Shown here: positions 1 to 10,400 of the stretch, in pieces
How the letters are laid out: each line of letters starts with the position of its first letter
How positions within the stretch are numbered: position 1 is the first letter of the stretch
Notes under the pieces: generated by a model
The model's database searches: none
Told to the model about the DNA's origin: nothing
The model's input: the letters and a program-made list of their open reading frames with translations, nothing else
Assembly (NCBI GenBank): GCA_947493945.1
Contig: CANLSR010000001.1
Span: forward strand, 620,001-684,000
From: an uncultured bacterium
GTDB lineage: Bacteria > Bacteroidota > Rhodothermia > Rhodothermales > Rubricoccaceae
Direction: 5' to 3'
Length of the DNA stretch: 64,000 nucleotides
Translations under genes and position numbers: made by a program

Positions 1-1748
1 CCCAGGCGGGCGGTGGCCGGCGACGGGCGGTCGTCGAGGTCGTCGTCCTCGTCGAGGTCGTCGTTCTGGCTCTTGCCCTGACCGAGGCGGGCCGCCAGCG
101 TGTCGGCGAGCACCTGGCTGACGAGGGTCGACTTGCCCGAGCCGGAGACGCCGGTCACACACGTCAGCACGCCGAGGGGGAAGCGGACGCTGAGGTCGTG
201 GACGTTGTGGCGCGTCACGCCGTCGAGTTCGATCCACCCCGACGGCGTGCGCGGCGGGTGCTCGTCCCGGGGGGCCGTCCTGAACAGGTACTCGGCGGTT
301 TTGGAGCCCTCCACGTCGCGCAGCCCCTGGGGCGGGCCGCTGTACAGGACCTCGCCGCCGTGCTCGCCGGCCGCCGGCCCGACGTCCACCAGCCAGTCGG
401 CGCGGCGGACCACGTCGAGGTCGTGCTCGACGACGAAGAGCGAGTTGCCCGCCGCCTTGAGGTCGCTCAGGGCCGAGAGCAGCGCCTCGGTGTCGGCGGG
501 GTGCAGCCCGGCCGACGGCTCGTCCAGGACGTAGACCACGCCGAACAAGTTGGAATAGAGCTGAGTCGCCAGGCGCAGCCGCTGCAGCTCGCCGGGCGAC
601 AGCGTGGGCGTCGAGCGCTCCAGCTGGAGGTAGCCCAGCCCCAGGCCCAGCAGCACGTCCAGCCGGGCCACCAGGTCTTCGGCCAGTCGCTGCCGGGCCA
701 CGGCCTGCGCGGGCCGCTGGCGGGCGAGCTCGGCGTGGCCGTCTTCCTGTCCAGAGGCGTAGGGGCGCATCAGCGCGGCCACACGCTTCAAGGGCAAGCG
801 CGAGAACTCGGTGACGTCGAGCCCGGCGAACGTGACCGCTAGCGCCTCGGGCCGGAGCCGCTTGCCGTGGCACAGCGGGCACTCCTCGGCGACCATGTAC
901 GCTTGCACCCGGCGCCTCATGGCCGCGCTCTCGGTGTTGGCGAACGTGTGCATCACGTGCCGCCGGGCGCTGCTGAAGGTGCCCATATAGTTGGGCTCGT
1001 CGTCGCGCTCCACGGCCTGGCGCGTCTCCCCAGGACTCCGGCCCCGGTACACCGGCACGACGGGCTGCTCGTCGGTGAACAGGATCCAGTCGCGCGTCTC
1101 GGCCGGCAGCTCGCGCCACGGCGCGTCCACGTCGATGCCCAGCGTGACCAGGATGTCGCGCTGGTTCTGGCCGCCCCACGCCTGCGGCCACGCGGCGACC
1201 GCCCGCTCCCGAATGGTGAGCGACGGGTCCGGGACCATCGACGCCTCGGTCACCCGGTACACCCGGCCCTGGCCGTGGCACTCCGGGCACGCGCCCTCGG
1301 GCGTGTTGGGCGAGAAGCCCTCGGCGTAGATGATGTCCGGCCCGGACGGGTACGACCCGTCCTTCCCCGGCGGATAGGTCCCGGCGCGCGAGTACAGCAT
1401 CCGCACCAGGTTGGACAGCGTGGTCACGCTGCCCACCGACGACCGGGCGCTCGGCGCGCCGCGCTGCTGCTGCAAGGCGACGGCCGGCGGCAGGCCCTCG
1501 ATGGCGTCCACGTCGGGCGCGCCCACCTGGTGGAACAGACGGCGGGCGTAGGGCGAGACCGATTCGAGGTAGCGCCGCTGGGCCTCGGCGTACAGCGTCC
1601 CAAAGGCCAGCGACGACTTGCCGGAGCCGGACACGCCGGTAAAGACCACCAGCGCGTCGCGCGGCACCTGCACCGAGAGGTCTTTGAGGTTGTGCTCGCG
1701 CGCGCCGCGCACCTGGACGAAGCCGGAAAACTCAGGGGGAGTCGACAT
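1..1748 (-). CDS. UvrA-like excinuclease ABC ATPase (partial, 3' end outside window)
   Basis: About 582 residues are visible and the frame is still open at the window edge. Residues 38-45 form a first Walker A (GVSGSGKS). Two zinc-type motifs follow (CPECHGQG and CPLCHGKR), then an ABC signature LSPGELQR (P where most family members have G), a Walker B region [10 protein letters not shown], and a second Walker A (GVSGSGKS) near the visible end. This order is that of the UvrA family, which scans DNA for lesions in nucleotide excision repair. It may be a UvrA2-type paralog; I could not test for the UvrB-binding domain. An acidic Asp/Glu run sits just after the second Walker A, which is unusual. 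The ATG start has a TATTTATG context and no Shine-Dalgarno sequence. Confidence 0.88.
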   Translation of the reverse strand, partial: MSTPPEFSGFVQVRGAREHNLKDLSVQVPRDALVVFTGVSGSGKSSLAFGTLYAEAQRRYLESVSPYARRLFHQVGAPDVDAIEGLPPAVALQQQRGAPSARSSVGSVTTLSNLVRMLYSRAGTYPPGKDGSYPSGPDIIYAEGFSPNTPEGACPECHGQGRVYRVTEASMVPDPSLTIRERAVAAWPQAWGGQNQRDILVTLGIDVDAPWRELPAETRDWILFTDEQPVVPVYRGRSPGETRQAVERDDEPNYMGTFSSARRHVMHTFANTESAAMRRRVQAYMVAEECPLCHGKRLRPEALAVTFAGLDVTEFSRLPLKRVAALMRPYASGQEDGHAELARQRPAQAVARQRLAEDLVARLDVLLGLGLGYLQLERSTPTLSPGELQRLRLATQLYSNLFGVVYVLDEPSAGLHPADTEALLSALSDLKAAGNSLFVVEHDLDVVRRADWLVDVGPAAGEHGGEVLYSGPPQGLRDVEGSKTAEYLFRTAPRDEHPPRTPSGWIELDGVTRHNVHDLSVRFPLGVLTCVTGVSGSGKSTLVSQVLADTLAARLGQGKSQNDDLDEDDDLDDRPSPATARL

Positions 1749-1894
1749 AAATAGAGTGGTGTGAGCAGTGGGGCCCCGGCGTCGGCGCGAGCCCCGACGG
1801 TGTCCGAGGCGCCGACGTGGCCGCGCCCAGAGCGCAGGCCCAGAGTTCAGGCGGTCGCACGGCGCCGACGCACGGAGAAGCCGGCCCGATGGCG

Positions 1895-2425
1895 CTAGTC
1901 CTCCAGGTAAACGGCCGGGCCGTCGACGTCCACGACGACGCGCTCGGCGTGCTTGGTCGGGACGACGCGCCCGACCACGTCGGGGTGGACGGGGACCTCG
2001 CGGTGGCCCCGGTCGATGAGCACCGCCAGCTGGATGGTGCGCGGGCGGCCGTACTGGAGGACGGCGTCGAGGGCGGCGCGCGCGGTGCGGCCGGTGAACA
2101 GCACGTCGTCCACCAAGAGCACGTCGCGGTCCTGGGCGCTGGGCGCGTCGGCCGGGAGCGGCTGGCGGTCGTCGTCGGCGAGTCGGGCGGAGGGCGCGCC
2201 GCGGTCGTCGCGGAAGCCGGCGATGGAGAGCGCACGGCGCTCGACGGGTTGGCCGCCGGCCTCCTCGAGCGCGTCCGCCAGCAGGGCGGCCAAGGCGGCG
2301 CCTCGCGTCTTGAGGCCGAACACCAGCAGGCCGTCGGTGCCGCGGTTGCGCTCGACGATCTCGTACGCCATCCGCGTGACGGTCCGGCGGACGCGCTCGG
2401 GCGTCATCAGCGTGCTCTTAGACAT
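1895..2425 (-). CDS. pyrR: PyrR: pyr operon regulator / uracil phosphoribosyltransferase
   Basis: This 176-residue protein has the usual PyrR length. It carries the PRPP-binding loop VLLVDDVLFTGRTARAAL in its middle and the family start (PERVRRTVTRMAYEIVERN). PyrR proteins bind pyr mRNA leaders in response to UMP and also convert uracil plus PRPP to UMP. No pyr biosynthesis gene is adjacent. The gene overlaps the 3' end of the PhzF-family gene by 8 nucleotides, so the two are probably co-transcribed. About 146 bases without a recognisable gene separate it from the UvrA-like gene. Confidence 0.93.
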   Translation of the reverse strand: MSKSTLMTPERVRRTVTRMAYEIVERNRGTDGLLVFGLKTRGAALAALLADALEEAGGQPVERRALSIAGFRDDRGAPSARLADDDRQPLPADAPSAQDRDVLLVDDVLFTGRTARAALDAVLQYGRPRTIQLAVLIDRGHREVPVHPDVVGRVVPTKHAERVVVDVDGPAVYLED

Positions 2426-3230
2426 GGGCTCGGGCGGCAGGCGCCAGCTCGGCGCGGTAGACGGTGACGGCGCGGCCGGTGAGGTCCACGCGGTCGCCTC
2501 GGACGTGGACGTCCAGGTGCCCGCCGCGCGCGGACGCCTGGACGCACGAGAGTCGGTCGGTGCCCAGCCGCTCGGCCCAGTATGGCCCGATGGCGCAGTG
2601 TGCCGAGCCCGTCACCGGGTCCTCCGGCACACCGGAGCCCGGCGCAAAAAAGCGAGAGACCACGTCCGCGCTCGACTGGCGGTCGGCGCGGGCGGTCACG
2701 ATGAGGCCGCGCGCGTCCAGGCGAGCGATGGCGGCGTGGTCGGGGCGGAAGGACCGGACGGCGTCCTCGGACTCGAGCACCGCGAACAGGTCGAAGCGGC
2801 TCCGCCCGATCCACGCCGGCACCAGGCCGAGCGCCTGCGCAAGACCGTCCGGCAGGTCGATGGGCTGGGGCGGCGTCGCGGGAAAGTCCATCACGTAGGC
2901 GTCGCCCGATTGGCGGACCGTGAGCCGCCCGCTCCGGGTGTCGAACTGGGCGGGCGCGTCCGCCGCCAGCCGGCCGGACTCGTAGAGCACGTGGGCGCTC
3001 GCGAGCGTGGCGTGGCCGCACAGGTCGATCTCCACCTCGGGCGTGAACCACCGCAGGCCCCACGTCTCGCCGCCGGGCTTCGGCACCACAAAAGCCGTCT
3101 CGGACAGGTTCATCTCGCGCGCCAGATCGCGCATCCAGCCCTCCGGCGCCTCGCCGTCCAGCACGCACACGGCGGCGGGGTTGCCGGCGAACGGCCGGTC
3201 GGTAAACGCGTCGACGGTGGTGAGAATCAC
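2418..3230 (-). CDS. PhzF-family isomerase/epimerase-like protein
   Basis: The protein (270 residues from the GTG at 3230) starts with the family pattern VDAFTDRPFAGNPAAVC. It has the SETAFV segment with the catalytic Glu, the DLCGHATLASAHVLY segment and the C-terminal GVPEDPVTGSAHCAIGPYW. These mark the PhzF/DapF-like two-lobed fold. The substrate cannot be read from sequence, and most PhzF homologs outside phenazine clusters are uncharacterised. An upstream ATG at 3317 would add 29 residues, but those are encoded by a tandem GGTTCGG-type repeat (about 3233-3262), so the GTG start fits the family better. It runs into pyrR with an 8-base overlap. Confidence 0.88.
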   Translation of the reverse strand: MILTTVDAFTDRPFAGNPAAVCVLDGEAPEGWMRDLAREMNLSETAFVVPKPGGETWGLRWFTPEVEIDLCGHATLASAHVLYESGRLAADAPAQFDTRSGRLTVRQSGDAYVMDFPATPPQPIDLPDGLAQALGLVPAWIGRSRFDLFAVLESEDAVRSFRPDHAAIARLDARGLIVTARADRQSSADVVSRFFAPGSGVPEDPVTGSAHCAIGPYWAERLGTDRLSCVQASARGGHLDVHVRGDRVDLTGRAVTVYRAELAPAARAHV

Positions 3231-3403
3231 AGGGTTCGGGGTTCGGCGGTTCAGGGTTCGGCCTCCGTGCGTAGGAGGCGAGTCGGGGCCACGAGAACGG
3301 TCAATCACCGACGCCACCTACTCAGAGGCGGGGAGTCGGAGCCCGGCAAGGAGATCCGCCAGCGGGCGGGGGCGGTCCCGCTGGGCGAGCCCGGGACCCC
3401 GCG

Positions 3404-3874
3404 TCACGCCGCCTCCGCTTTGTTCGGGCACGCCTCGCGGCGGCAGTGCCCGTAGACCGTCAGCGCGTGGCGGGAGACCTCGAACCCGTAGATCTCGGCC
3501 ACGGTCTCCTGGATCTGCTGCAGGCGCGGGTCGCAAAACTCCAGGATCTCGCCGCAGTCGACGCAAATGAGGTGGTCGTGCTGCCAGTAGGCGTAGGCCC
3601 GCTCGAACCGGGCCTGCTGGCGGCCGAACTGGTGACGGGCCGCCAGGTCGCACTCGATCAGCAGGTCGAGCGTGTTGTAGACCGTCGCCCGGCTCACCTG
3701 GGCGCCCTCCTGCTGGAGCCGGGCGTACAAGGTGTCGGCGTCGACGTGGTCCGGGGTCGCGTAGAGCGCGTTCAGGACCGCCACGCGCTCCGGCGTCCGG
3801 CGCAGGCCGCGCTCGCGGAGGTACGCCAGGAAGCGGTCGCGGACCTCGTCCAGCTGGGTGGTCGTGAGCGACAT
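3404..3874 (-). CDS. Fur-family metal/peroxide-responsive repressor
   Basis: The protein has 156 residues. A winged-helix DNA-binding domain spans about 1-85, with the recognition segment SRATVYNTLDLL. The dimer/metal domain has the H99-D100-H101 motif and structural zinc cysteines C104, C107, C144 and C149. This is the Fur/PerR/Zur architecture; which metal or stress it senses cannot be decided from sequence alone. The ATG has the context TATATATG with no Shine-Dalgarno sequence. A TACCTTGG box lies about 30 bases upstream (3904-3911, minus strand), just after the biotin carboxylase stop. Confidence 0.92.
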   Translation of the reverse strand: MSLTTTQLDEVRDRFLAYLRERGLRRTPERVAVLNALYATPDHVDADTLYARLQQEGAQVSRATVYNTLDLLIECDLAARHQFGRQQARFERAYAYWQHDHLICVDCGEILEFCDPRLQQIQETVAEIYGFEVSRHALTVYGHCRREACPNKAEAA

Positions 3875-3903
3875 ATATAAGGAGCGGAGCGGTGTCTAGG
3901 AGA

Positions 3904-3911
3904 CCAAGGTA
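3904..3911 (-). promoter_or_regulatory. Putative -7 promoter element (TACCTTGG) for the Fur-family gene
   Basis: The minus-strand sequence TACCTTGG matches TASCTTSG, which recurs before other genes here and resembles the Bacteroidota -7 consensus TAnnTTTG. It lies 30 bases before the start codon. I see no clear TTG at the expected upstream distance, so this is tentative. Confidence 0.35.
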
Positions 3912-3915
3912 GAAG

Positions 3916-5436
3916 CTAGCCGGCACGCCGGCGCTGCGCCCACCGGCTGGCCGGCGCGTCCCGCGGCGCGCTGGCGGACGTTGCGAGCGAGGACGCGCCG
4001 TCGCCGTTCGGGCTTACGGGCCCCTCGGTCAAGCCCGCCGCCAGCAGGGCGGCCCGCTGGTCCTGGGCCGAGGGCGCGAGCTCGGCTGGGTCGAAGTGCT
4101 CCTGCACATAGCCGGTGTCGAACTGGCCGGACACGAAGGCCGGGTTCGTCATGACGGTTCGGCAGAACGGGATCGTCGTGCGGATGCCCGCCACGTCGTA
4201 CTCATCCAGCGCCCGGCTCATGCGCCGGATGGCGTGCTCGCGCGTCCGCCCCCAGGTGCAGAGCTTGGACACCATCGGGTCGTAGTAGACCGGCACCTGG
4301 TCGCCCTCCTCGACACCGGCGTCCACGCGGACGCCCGGACCCGCTGGCGGGCGGTGGCGGAGCAGCGGGCCGGGCGCGGGGAGGAAGCCGGCCGGCACGT
4401 CCTCGGCGTAGACGCGGCACTCGACGGCGTGGCCCCAAATCTGAAGGTCGTCCTGGCCGTAGCCCAGCGGCTCGCCCTCCGCGATCCGGACCTGCTCGGC
4501 GACCAGGTCCAGGCCCGTGATCAGCTCCGTCACCGGGTGCTCGACCTGGAGGCGCGTGTTCATCTCCAGAAAGTAGAACTCGCCGTCGTCGTAGAGGAAC
4601 TCGACCGTGCCGGCGCCGACGTAGTCGCACGCCCGGGCGGCCTGGACGGCGGCCTCGCCCATCGCCGCGCGCAGCTCGGCCGTGAGCACCGCCGACGGCG
4701 CTTCTTCGATCACCTTTTGGTGTCGCCGCTGGATCGAGCAGTCGCGCTCGAACAGGTGGACCACGTTCCCGTGCGTGTCCGCCAAGACCTGGATTTCGAT
4801 GTGTCGAGGGCCGACGAGGTACTTTTCGACGTAGACGCGGCCGTCGCCGAAGGCGTTCTGGGCCTCGCTCGTGGCGCGCTCGAAGGCGCCGGCAAAGTCC
4901 TGGGCGCGCTCGACCACGCGCATCCCCTTCCCGCCGCCGCCCGCCGCCGCCTTGACCAGCACCGGGTAGCCGATCTCGCCGGCCACGCGCTCGGCTTCGG
5001 CCGGGTCCGCGATGGCGTCGGGCGTGCCGGGCGCCATCGGCACGCCGGCGTCGGCCATGAGCTTGCGCGCCTCCGTCTTGTCGCCCATCAAGTGGATCGC
5101 CTGGGGCGGCGGCCCGACGAACGTGATGCCGGCGGCCTCGCACGCCCGAGCAAAGTCGGCGTTCTCGGACAGGAAGCCATAGCCCGGGTGGATGGCGTCG
5201 GCGCCCGACTGGCGGGCGGCGTCGAGCACGAGCTCCGTCACGAGGTAGGACTCCGATGAGGCCGCCGGCCCCAACCGGACGGCGCGGTCCGCCAGCCGGA
5301 CGTGGAGCGCGTCGGCGTCGGCGTCGGAGTAGACCGCCACGGTCTCGATGCCGCGCTCCCGGCACGTCCGGATAATGCGGACGGCGATCTCGCCTCGGTT
5401 GGCAACGAGCAAGGTCTGGATCGGTCGGGGTGTCAT
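3916..5436 (-). CDS. accC: Biotin carboxylase subunit of acetyl/propionyl-CoA carboxylase
   Basis: The protein has 506 residues. It starts LLVANRGEIAVRIIRTCRERG, as in AccC, then shows HPGYGFLSENADFA, the ATP-grasp glycine loop AAAGGGGKGMRVV, and EMNTRLQVEHPVTELITGLDLV. It catalyses ATP-dependent carboxylation of biotin on its carrier protein, using bicarbonate. No carrier or carboxyltransferase gene is next to it. About 45 residues follow the usual end of the biotin carboxylase domain and look low-complexity. The gene is divergent from the DnaJ-like gene. Confidence 0.93.
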   Translation of the reverse strand: MTPRPIQTLLVANRGEIAVRIIRTCRERGIETVAVYSDADADALHVRLADRAVRLGPAASSESYLVTELVLDAARQSGADAIHPGYGFLSENADFARACEAAGITFVGPPPQAIHLMGDKTEARKLMADAGVPMAPGTPDAIADPAEAERVAGEIGYPVLVKAAAGGGGKGMRVVERAQDFAGAFERATSEAQNAFGDGRVYVEKYLVGPRHIEIQVLADTHGNVVHLFERDCSIQRRHQKVIEEAPSAVLTAELRAAMGEAAVQAARACDYVGAGTVEFLYDDGEFYFLEMNTRLQVEHPVTELITGLDLVAEQVRIAEGEPLGYGQDDLQIWGHAVECRVYAEDVPAGFLPAPGPLLRHRPPAGPGVRVDAGVEEGDQVPVYYDPMVSKLCTWGRTREHAIRRMSRALDEYDVAGIRTTIPFCRTVMTNPAFVSGQFDTGYVQEHFDPAELAPSAQDQRAALLAAGLTEGPVSPNGDGASSLATSASAPRDAPASRWAQRRRAG

Positions 5437-5531
5437 CTCGGCGGGGTGTGAAGCTGCGGCACGGTCTGTGCGTGGGGGAATCCACTAGTCTCGGCTGGCG
5501 TCAACGAGTCATGCCCACCGAGGCCCCGCAC

Positions 5532-6362
5532 ATGGCCGAAGTTACCGACTACTACCTCGCCCTCGGCGTGGCCGACCGGGCCACGTCCGACGAGATCAAG
5601 CGGGCCTACCGCGCGGTGGTCCGGTCGTGCCACCCGGACCACCACCCGGGCGACCCGGCGGCGGTCGAGCGGTTCAAGGAGGTCCAACGGGCCTACTACG
5701 TGCTGTCGTCGGCCGACCGCCGCATGGCCTACGACGCGTCCCGGCTGGGGTGGGGCGGCCTGGACGCCAGCCCCTTTGCCCGACCGAGCGGCCCGTCCGG
5801 GTTCGACCCGCTCGCCTCTCTGTTTTTCGGCGACGAGCCCGCCCCCAGCCTGCGCGGCGCCGACACCGAGACGCAGGTGCGGGTCTCGTTCGACCAGGCC
5901 CTGCGCGGCGGCCGCACCGAGGTGCGCCTGGGCGACGGCGAGACGGTGCCGCTCGTGGTGCCGAAGGGCGTCCGGTCGGGGCTCAAGGTGCGCGTGCGCG
6001 GGCGCGGCCGGCGAGCGCCGTCGGGCGAGCGCGGCGACCTCTACATTACGTTCCGCGTCGACCCCGACGACCAGTTCCGGCGCGAGGGCGACAACCTCCA
6101 CCTGACCGAGACCGTCTCGGCCATCGAGGCGCTGCTGGGCACCACGCGGTCGATCACGAACGCCTACGGCCAGACCGTCAAGGTCCACATCCCGGCGGGC
6201 ACCCAGCCGGGCGAGCGGCTGAGGCTGCGCGGCCAGGGCGTCGAGACGGCGACGCGGCGCGGCGACCTGTTCGTCGAGGTCCGGGTGACGGTCCCCCGCT
6301 CGCTCACCGACGAGCAGCGCCAGCTGCTGGCGGCGGCGGCGGAACGGGCGGGGCTGCTGTAG
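5532..6362 (+). CDS. DnaJ/CbpA-type co-chaperone without zinc finger
   Basis: From the ATG at 5532 the protein has 276 residues. The J domain fills about residues 1-70, with the HPD motif in RSCHPDHHPGD that stimulates Hsp70 ATPase. A short linker leads straight into two DnaJ C-terminal substrate-binding beta domains (LRGADTETQVRVSFDQAL onward). There is no CxxCxGxG zinc-finger repeat, so this is a class B (CbpA-like) J protein. An upstream ATG at 5511 would add seven residues; I prefer 5532 because J proteins normally start right before the YY segment. Confidence 0.9.
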   Translation: MAEVTDYYLALGVADRATSDEIKRAYRAVVRSCHPDHHPGDPAAVERFKEVQRAYYVLSSADRRMAYDASRLGWGGLDASPFARPSGPSGFDPLASLFFGDEPAPSLRGADTETQVRVSFDQALRGGRTEVRLGDGETVPLVVPKGVRSGLKVRVRGRGRRAPSGERGDLYITFRVDPDDQFRREGDNLHLTETVSAIEALLGTTRSITNAYGQTVKVHIPAGTQPGERLRLRGQGVETATRRGDLFVEVRVTVPRSLTDEQRQLLAAAAERAGLL

Positions 6363-6478
6363 CCCGGGTGCTCTGGGGGCGCCGGGAAGCGAGGTGAGAC
6401 GCGGCTCGCTGGCGGGCCGGCGCGCCGCCGGCGGCCGCTCGGCCGCCACGTTGGCCCTAGGGCGCTCTGGCATGGCGC

Positions 6479-6486
6479 TACTTTCC
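6479..6486 (+). promoter_or_regulatory. Possible -7 box (TACTTTCC) before tssL
   Basis: TACTTTCC lies about 30 bases upstream of the tssL ATG, in the 154-base gap after the co-chaperone gene. It fits only TAnnTT of the Bacteroidota-type -7 element. It would drive the main T6SS operon. Confidence 0.22.
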
Positions 6487-6516
6487 AGGCCGAGGTCGTC
6501 ACCCCAGACCGTATTT

Positions 6517-7443
6517 ATGCCGCCGCCCCCTGACCCGCTGCTGCCCGAGGGCACCTTGGCCGCGCCGACGCGGCTCGCCACGTTCTACGGCGAGCCGATC
6601 GCGCTCGCGCTCCAGCTCCAGACGGCCTCCGAGTTCGGCGCCGCCGAAGTGCTGCGCGAGCGGACGCGCCGCCTGCTCCGCCAGGCCGAGCGCGAGGCCC
6701 AGGACGCCGGCTACGACCGCGACGACACGCGCGAGGCGACGTTCGCCGTGGTCGCGTTCCTGGACGAGACCATCCAGGGCTCGGCGTGGAGCGACCGCGA
6801 GCAGTGGCTGGCCCAGCCGCTCCAGCTGGAGCTCTACGACCGCAACGACGCCGGCGAGGAGTTTTTTACGCGCCTCGACACGCTCCGCGGAGCCGTCTCT
6901 GAGCGCGCCGACGTGCTCGAGGTGTACTACCTGTGCCTAGCGCTCGGCTTCCGAGGCCGCTACGAGTTCCTCCCGCCCGGCGAGCACCGCGACCTGGTGG
7001 CCGGCGTCTACGGCGACCTGGCGCGGTCGCCCCAGCTGACGCCCGGCCCGCTGGCGCCCCACGCCGAGCCGGCGGGGCGCGTCGCGGCGACCGTGCGCCA
7101 CCGCGTCCCCGCCTGGGCCGTGCTCGCCGCGTGCGGCGCGCTGGCGGTGGTCGTGTACGCGTCGCTGGCCGTCTACGCCCGGACCACGACCGGCACGGTC
7201 GTCGGCGTGATCGAGCGCGAAAACCAGGCGGCGATCCAGACCGGGCCGGCCGCCTCGCCCTTCGGCGCCGCGCCCGTCGACATCCTCGCCGACACGGCGG
7301 CTACCGAGGAGCCGGACGCCGAGCCCGAGCCCATCGACGGCTTCCCGCCCTCCGACGCCATGCCGGAGCCGCCGCCGTCCGACCCGCCAGCCGGCGGCGC
7401 GGAGCCTCCCGCGGACGCCGCCCCCGTCGACGACGCGCTCTAG
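6517..7443 (+). CDS. tssL: TssL (DotU/IcmH) inner-membrane component of the T6SS
   Basis: The protein has 308 residues. The cytoplasmic DotU domain includes RRLLRQAEREAQDAGYD, the VAFLDETIQGSAW segment and YYLCLALGFRGRYEF, all typical of TssL. One transmembrane helix follows at about residues 198-222 (VPAWAVLAACGALAVVVYAS). The tail is about 85 residues of Pro/Asp/Glu-rich sequence with no OmpA-type peptidoglycan-binding domain, so wall anchoring must come from another protein; the OmpA lipoprotein at 43612-44301 is a candidate. TssL docks with TssM and TssJ. The ATG has a GTATTTATG context. It sits three bases before tssM. Confidence 0.93.
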   Translation: MPPPPDPLLPEGTLAAPTRLATFYGEPIALALQLQTASEFGAAEVLRERTRRLLRQAEREAQDAGYDRDDTREATFAVVAFLDETIQGSAWSDREQWLAQPLQLELYDRNDAGEEFFTRLDTLRGAVSERADVLEVYYLCLALGFRGRYEFLPPGEHRDLVAGVYGDLARSPQLTPGPLAPHAEPAGRVAATVRHRVPAWAVLAACGALAVVVYASLAVYARTTTGTVVGVIERENQAAIQTGPAASPFGAAPVDILADTAATEEPDAEPEPIDGFPPSDAMPEPPPSDPPAGGAEPPADAAPVDDAL

Positions 7444-7446
7444 CCC

Positions 7447-10400
7447 ATGTCCCGGATCACCCGAACCCTCCGCTCCCCCGCCTTCTGGATCGGCCTCAGC
7501 GCCCTCCTGATGGTGGCCCTCATCCTGTCCGTCGGCGCGTGGCGCGAGTGGACGTGGGCGCTCCGCCTGACGGGCGTGATCGTGGTCCTGATCGGCTGCG
7601 TGATCGCCCTCGCCATCGTGGCCGCGCGGGCGTCGCGCGGCGCCAAGCGCATCGAGGACTCGATGCGGAACCAGTCGGAGCACGAGGCGGCGGCGGCGAG
7701 GCCGGCCCGCCGTGCCGAGATCCAGCGGCTCCAAGAAGGGTTGGACGCGGCCATCGCGACCATCAAGGAGTCCAAGCTGGGGCGTGGGCGGCGCGGGCGG
7801 AGCGCGCTCTACGCGCTGCCGTGGTACGTCATGATCGGGCCGCCAGCGGCTGGCAAGACCGTCGCCGTGGTCCAGTCCGGCCTCAACTTCCCGCTCGGCC
7901 TGGACCGCGTCCGCGGCGTCGGCGGCACGCGCGACTGCGACTGGTTCTTCTCCGACGAGGCCATCCTGCTCGACACCGCCGGCCGCTACACGACCGAGCC
8001 CGAGGACGACGAGGAGTGGCTGGCGTTTCTCGACATGCTCCGCAAAAACCGGCCCGGCGAGCCCATTAACGGCGCCGTGGTCGGGATCTCGGTCGCCGAC
8101 CTGGCGACGATGGAGCCGGAGGAGATCGAGTCCCACGCGTCCAACATCCGGCGCCGCATCGACGAGCTGGTGCGGCGGCTGGGCGTGCGCTTCCCGGTCT
8201 ACCTGCTGTTTACCAAGGCCGACCTGCTGAGCGGGTTCGTGGAGTTTTTCGAGCCGCTCTCCTCCGACGAGCGCGAGGGCCCGTGGGGCGCCACGTTCCC
8301 GGCCGAGGGCGCCGCGGCCGGCCAGGCGCGGGCGGCGTTCGAGCGCGAGTTCGACGTGCTCACCAACGCGCTCGGGAGCACGCGCGCGGCGCGTCTGGCC
8401 AAGGCCGAAAACCCGTCCGAGCGGCGGCGGTCGTTCCAGTTCCCGCTGGAGTTCGAGACCGTCCGCGAGCGGCTGGGGCGGTTTGTCCAGGGCGTGTTCC
8501 AGCCCAACCCGTACCAAGAGCGGCCGGTCTTCCGCGGGTTCTACTTTTCGTCCGGCACCCAAGAGGGCTCCCCGCTCGACCCCGCCGCCCGGGAGATCGC
8601 CGAGCGCTTCGACCTGCCGACGGCGCCGCCGGAGGGGTTCGACCCCGAGCTCCGGCCCCGGAGCTACTTCCTGCGCGGCCTGTTCCGCGACGTCGTCATC
8701 CCCGACGCCGGGCTGGTGCAGCGGACGGCCAAGTCGGCCATCCGCTTCCGCGCCGGCTGGATCGCCGCGACGGTCGCCGGCGTCCTCCTGCTGACGCTCT
8801 TTACCGTCGGCACCGCCAGCGCGGCGCTGCGGAGCCGGGCCATCGCCGAGGACGTCGAGGCCGCCGCCCGGGTGGCCGGCTCCGTCACGTGGACGGGCGA
8901 CGCCACCGCCGACGACGTGGCCCGCGTCACGGCGCTCCGCGACCAGGTCACGCGGCTGGAGCAGCTGGAGGAGAACCCGCCCGCGTTCGGGTGGGGCCTG
9001 TACCGCGGCAGCGACTTGATCGAGCCGGCCCAGGCGCTCTACGAGCAGAAGGTGCGGGCCTACGCCGGCCGCGCGCTCCTGCCCGACCTGGAGGCCTCCA
9101 TGCGCCAGGCGGTCGCGTCCAACGCCGGGGGCCCCGAGAGCCCCGGGCTCGGCGCCCAGAGCGGCTTGTACAGCGACCTCCGCGCCTACCTCCTGATGAC
9201 CTCCGACGCCGCCCGGCTGGAGAGCGAGCTGGAGCGGTCGTTCCTGGCCGAGCACCTGCTGGGCACCGCCGAGGTCCCCCGCAGCGCCGACGCCGACCCC
9301 GACTCGGTCGCCTCGATGGTCCGCCGCCAGGTGACGGCCTTCGTGGACGCGCTGTCCGACAAGCGTGTGCAGCCGTTCGAGGGCAAGGGGATGTTGGTGG
9401 CCGGCGCGCGCCGGCTGGTCTACGAGCCGCCCACGGCCGACCGGCTCTACGACCGGATCCGCGAGGCCGGCGGGTCCCGCTACCCCCGCGTGTCGCTGGC
9501 GGGCGCGCTGGGCGGCGGCGGCGGAGACTTTTTCGCCACCAACCCCGCCGTGAGCGGCTTCTACACGCGCGAGGCCTACCGCCAGTTTGTCCGGCCGGCC
9601 GTGGTCCGGTGGGCGCGCTCGCCCGACCGCGTCGACTGGGTCATGGGCTACTCGGCCGTCGACCTGCCGGACACGATGAAGGACGCCGGCCGGCTGGCGG
9701 GCGCGCTCCGCGACCGCTACTTCGACGACTACGTCACGGCCTGGACGCGCTTCCTCAAGGCGCTCCGCCTGCGGCCGGCCGGCACCGACCCCGAGCGCGC
9801 CGGCCGGTTCCTGACCGTCCTGGGCGACCCCAACGACTCGCCGATCGTCACGGCGCTGGCGGCCGTCGCGGCCCAGACGAGACTCGCGGAGGACGCCGGC
9901 GCGGCGGGCGACCGGATCGGGGGCGTCGCCGAGCGCGCCGCCGAGGGCGCGGTGCGCCGCCGCCTGGGACGCGCCAACCGGATCGTCGGCCCCATCGACA
10001 TCGAGTTGCCGACGAGCGTGGCTACGCCGGTCGACCGTGCCTTTGCCGGCTTGCACGCGCTCGCGCCCGACGAGATCGGCGCCGGAGGCGGCTCGTCAGG
10101 TCTGCTTCGTGGCCTCCAGGCGCTGGCCGGCGTCGGGTCGACGCTGGAGGAGTTGACGGGCAACGACGCCCGCGCGACGCAGTTTTTCGCCCAGGCCGCC
10201 CAGGGCAAGGGACCGGTTGCGGATGCGCGGCAGACCATCGAGAGCTCGCTCTCTAGCCTCGACCGCGACGTGCGCGCCGCGCTGTTCCTGGCTCCGCTGC
10301 GCGGATTGGGCGGGTCGCTCGCCGGCTCCGGCCCCAACGCCGGGCTGGGCGGCGCCGCCAGCGGCGGGTCGGGGGCGGCCCCGGCGGCGGCCCAGCGGTT

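Noticed and set aside
6937..10056. Very long minus-strand open frame (1039 codons) opposite tssL/tssM
   Set aside because: It is antisense to clearly conserved T6SS genes, and its translation is Arg/Gly/Ala/Val-rich without any domain; high GC produces such frames.
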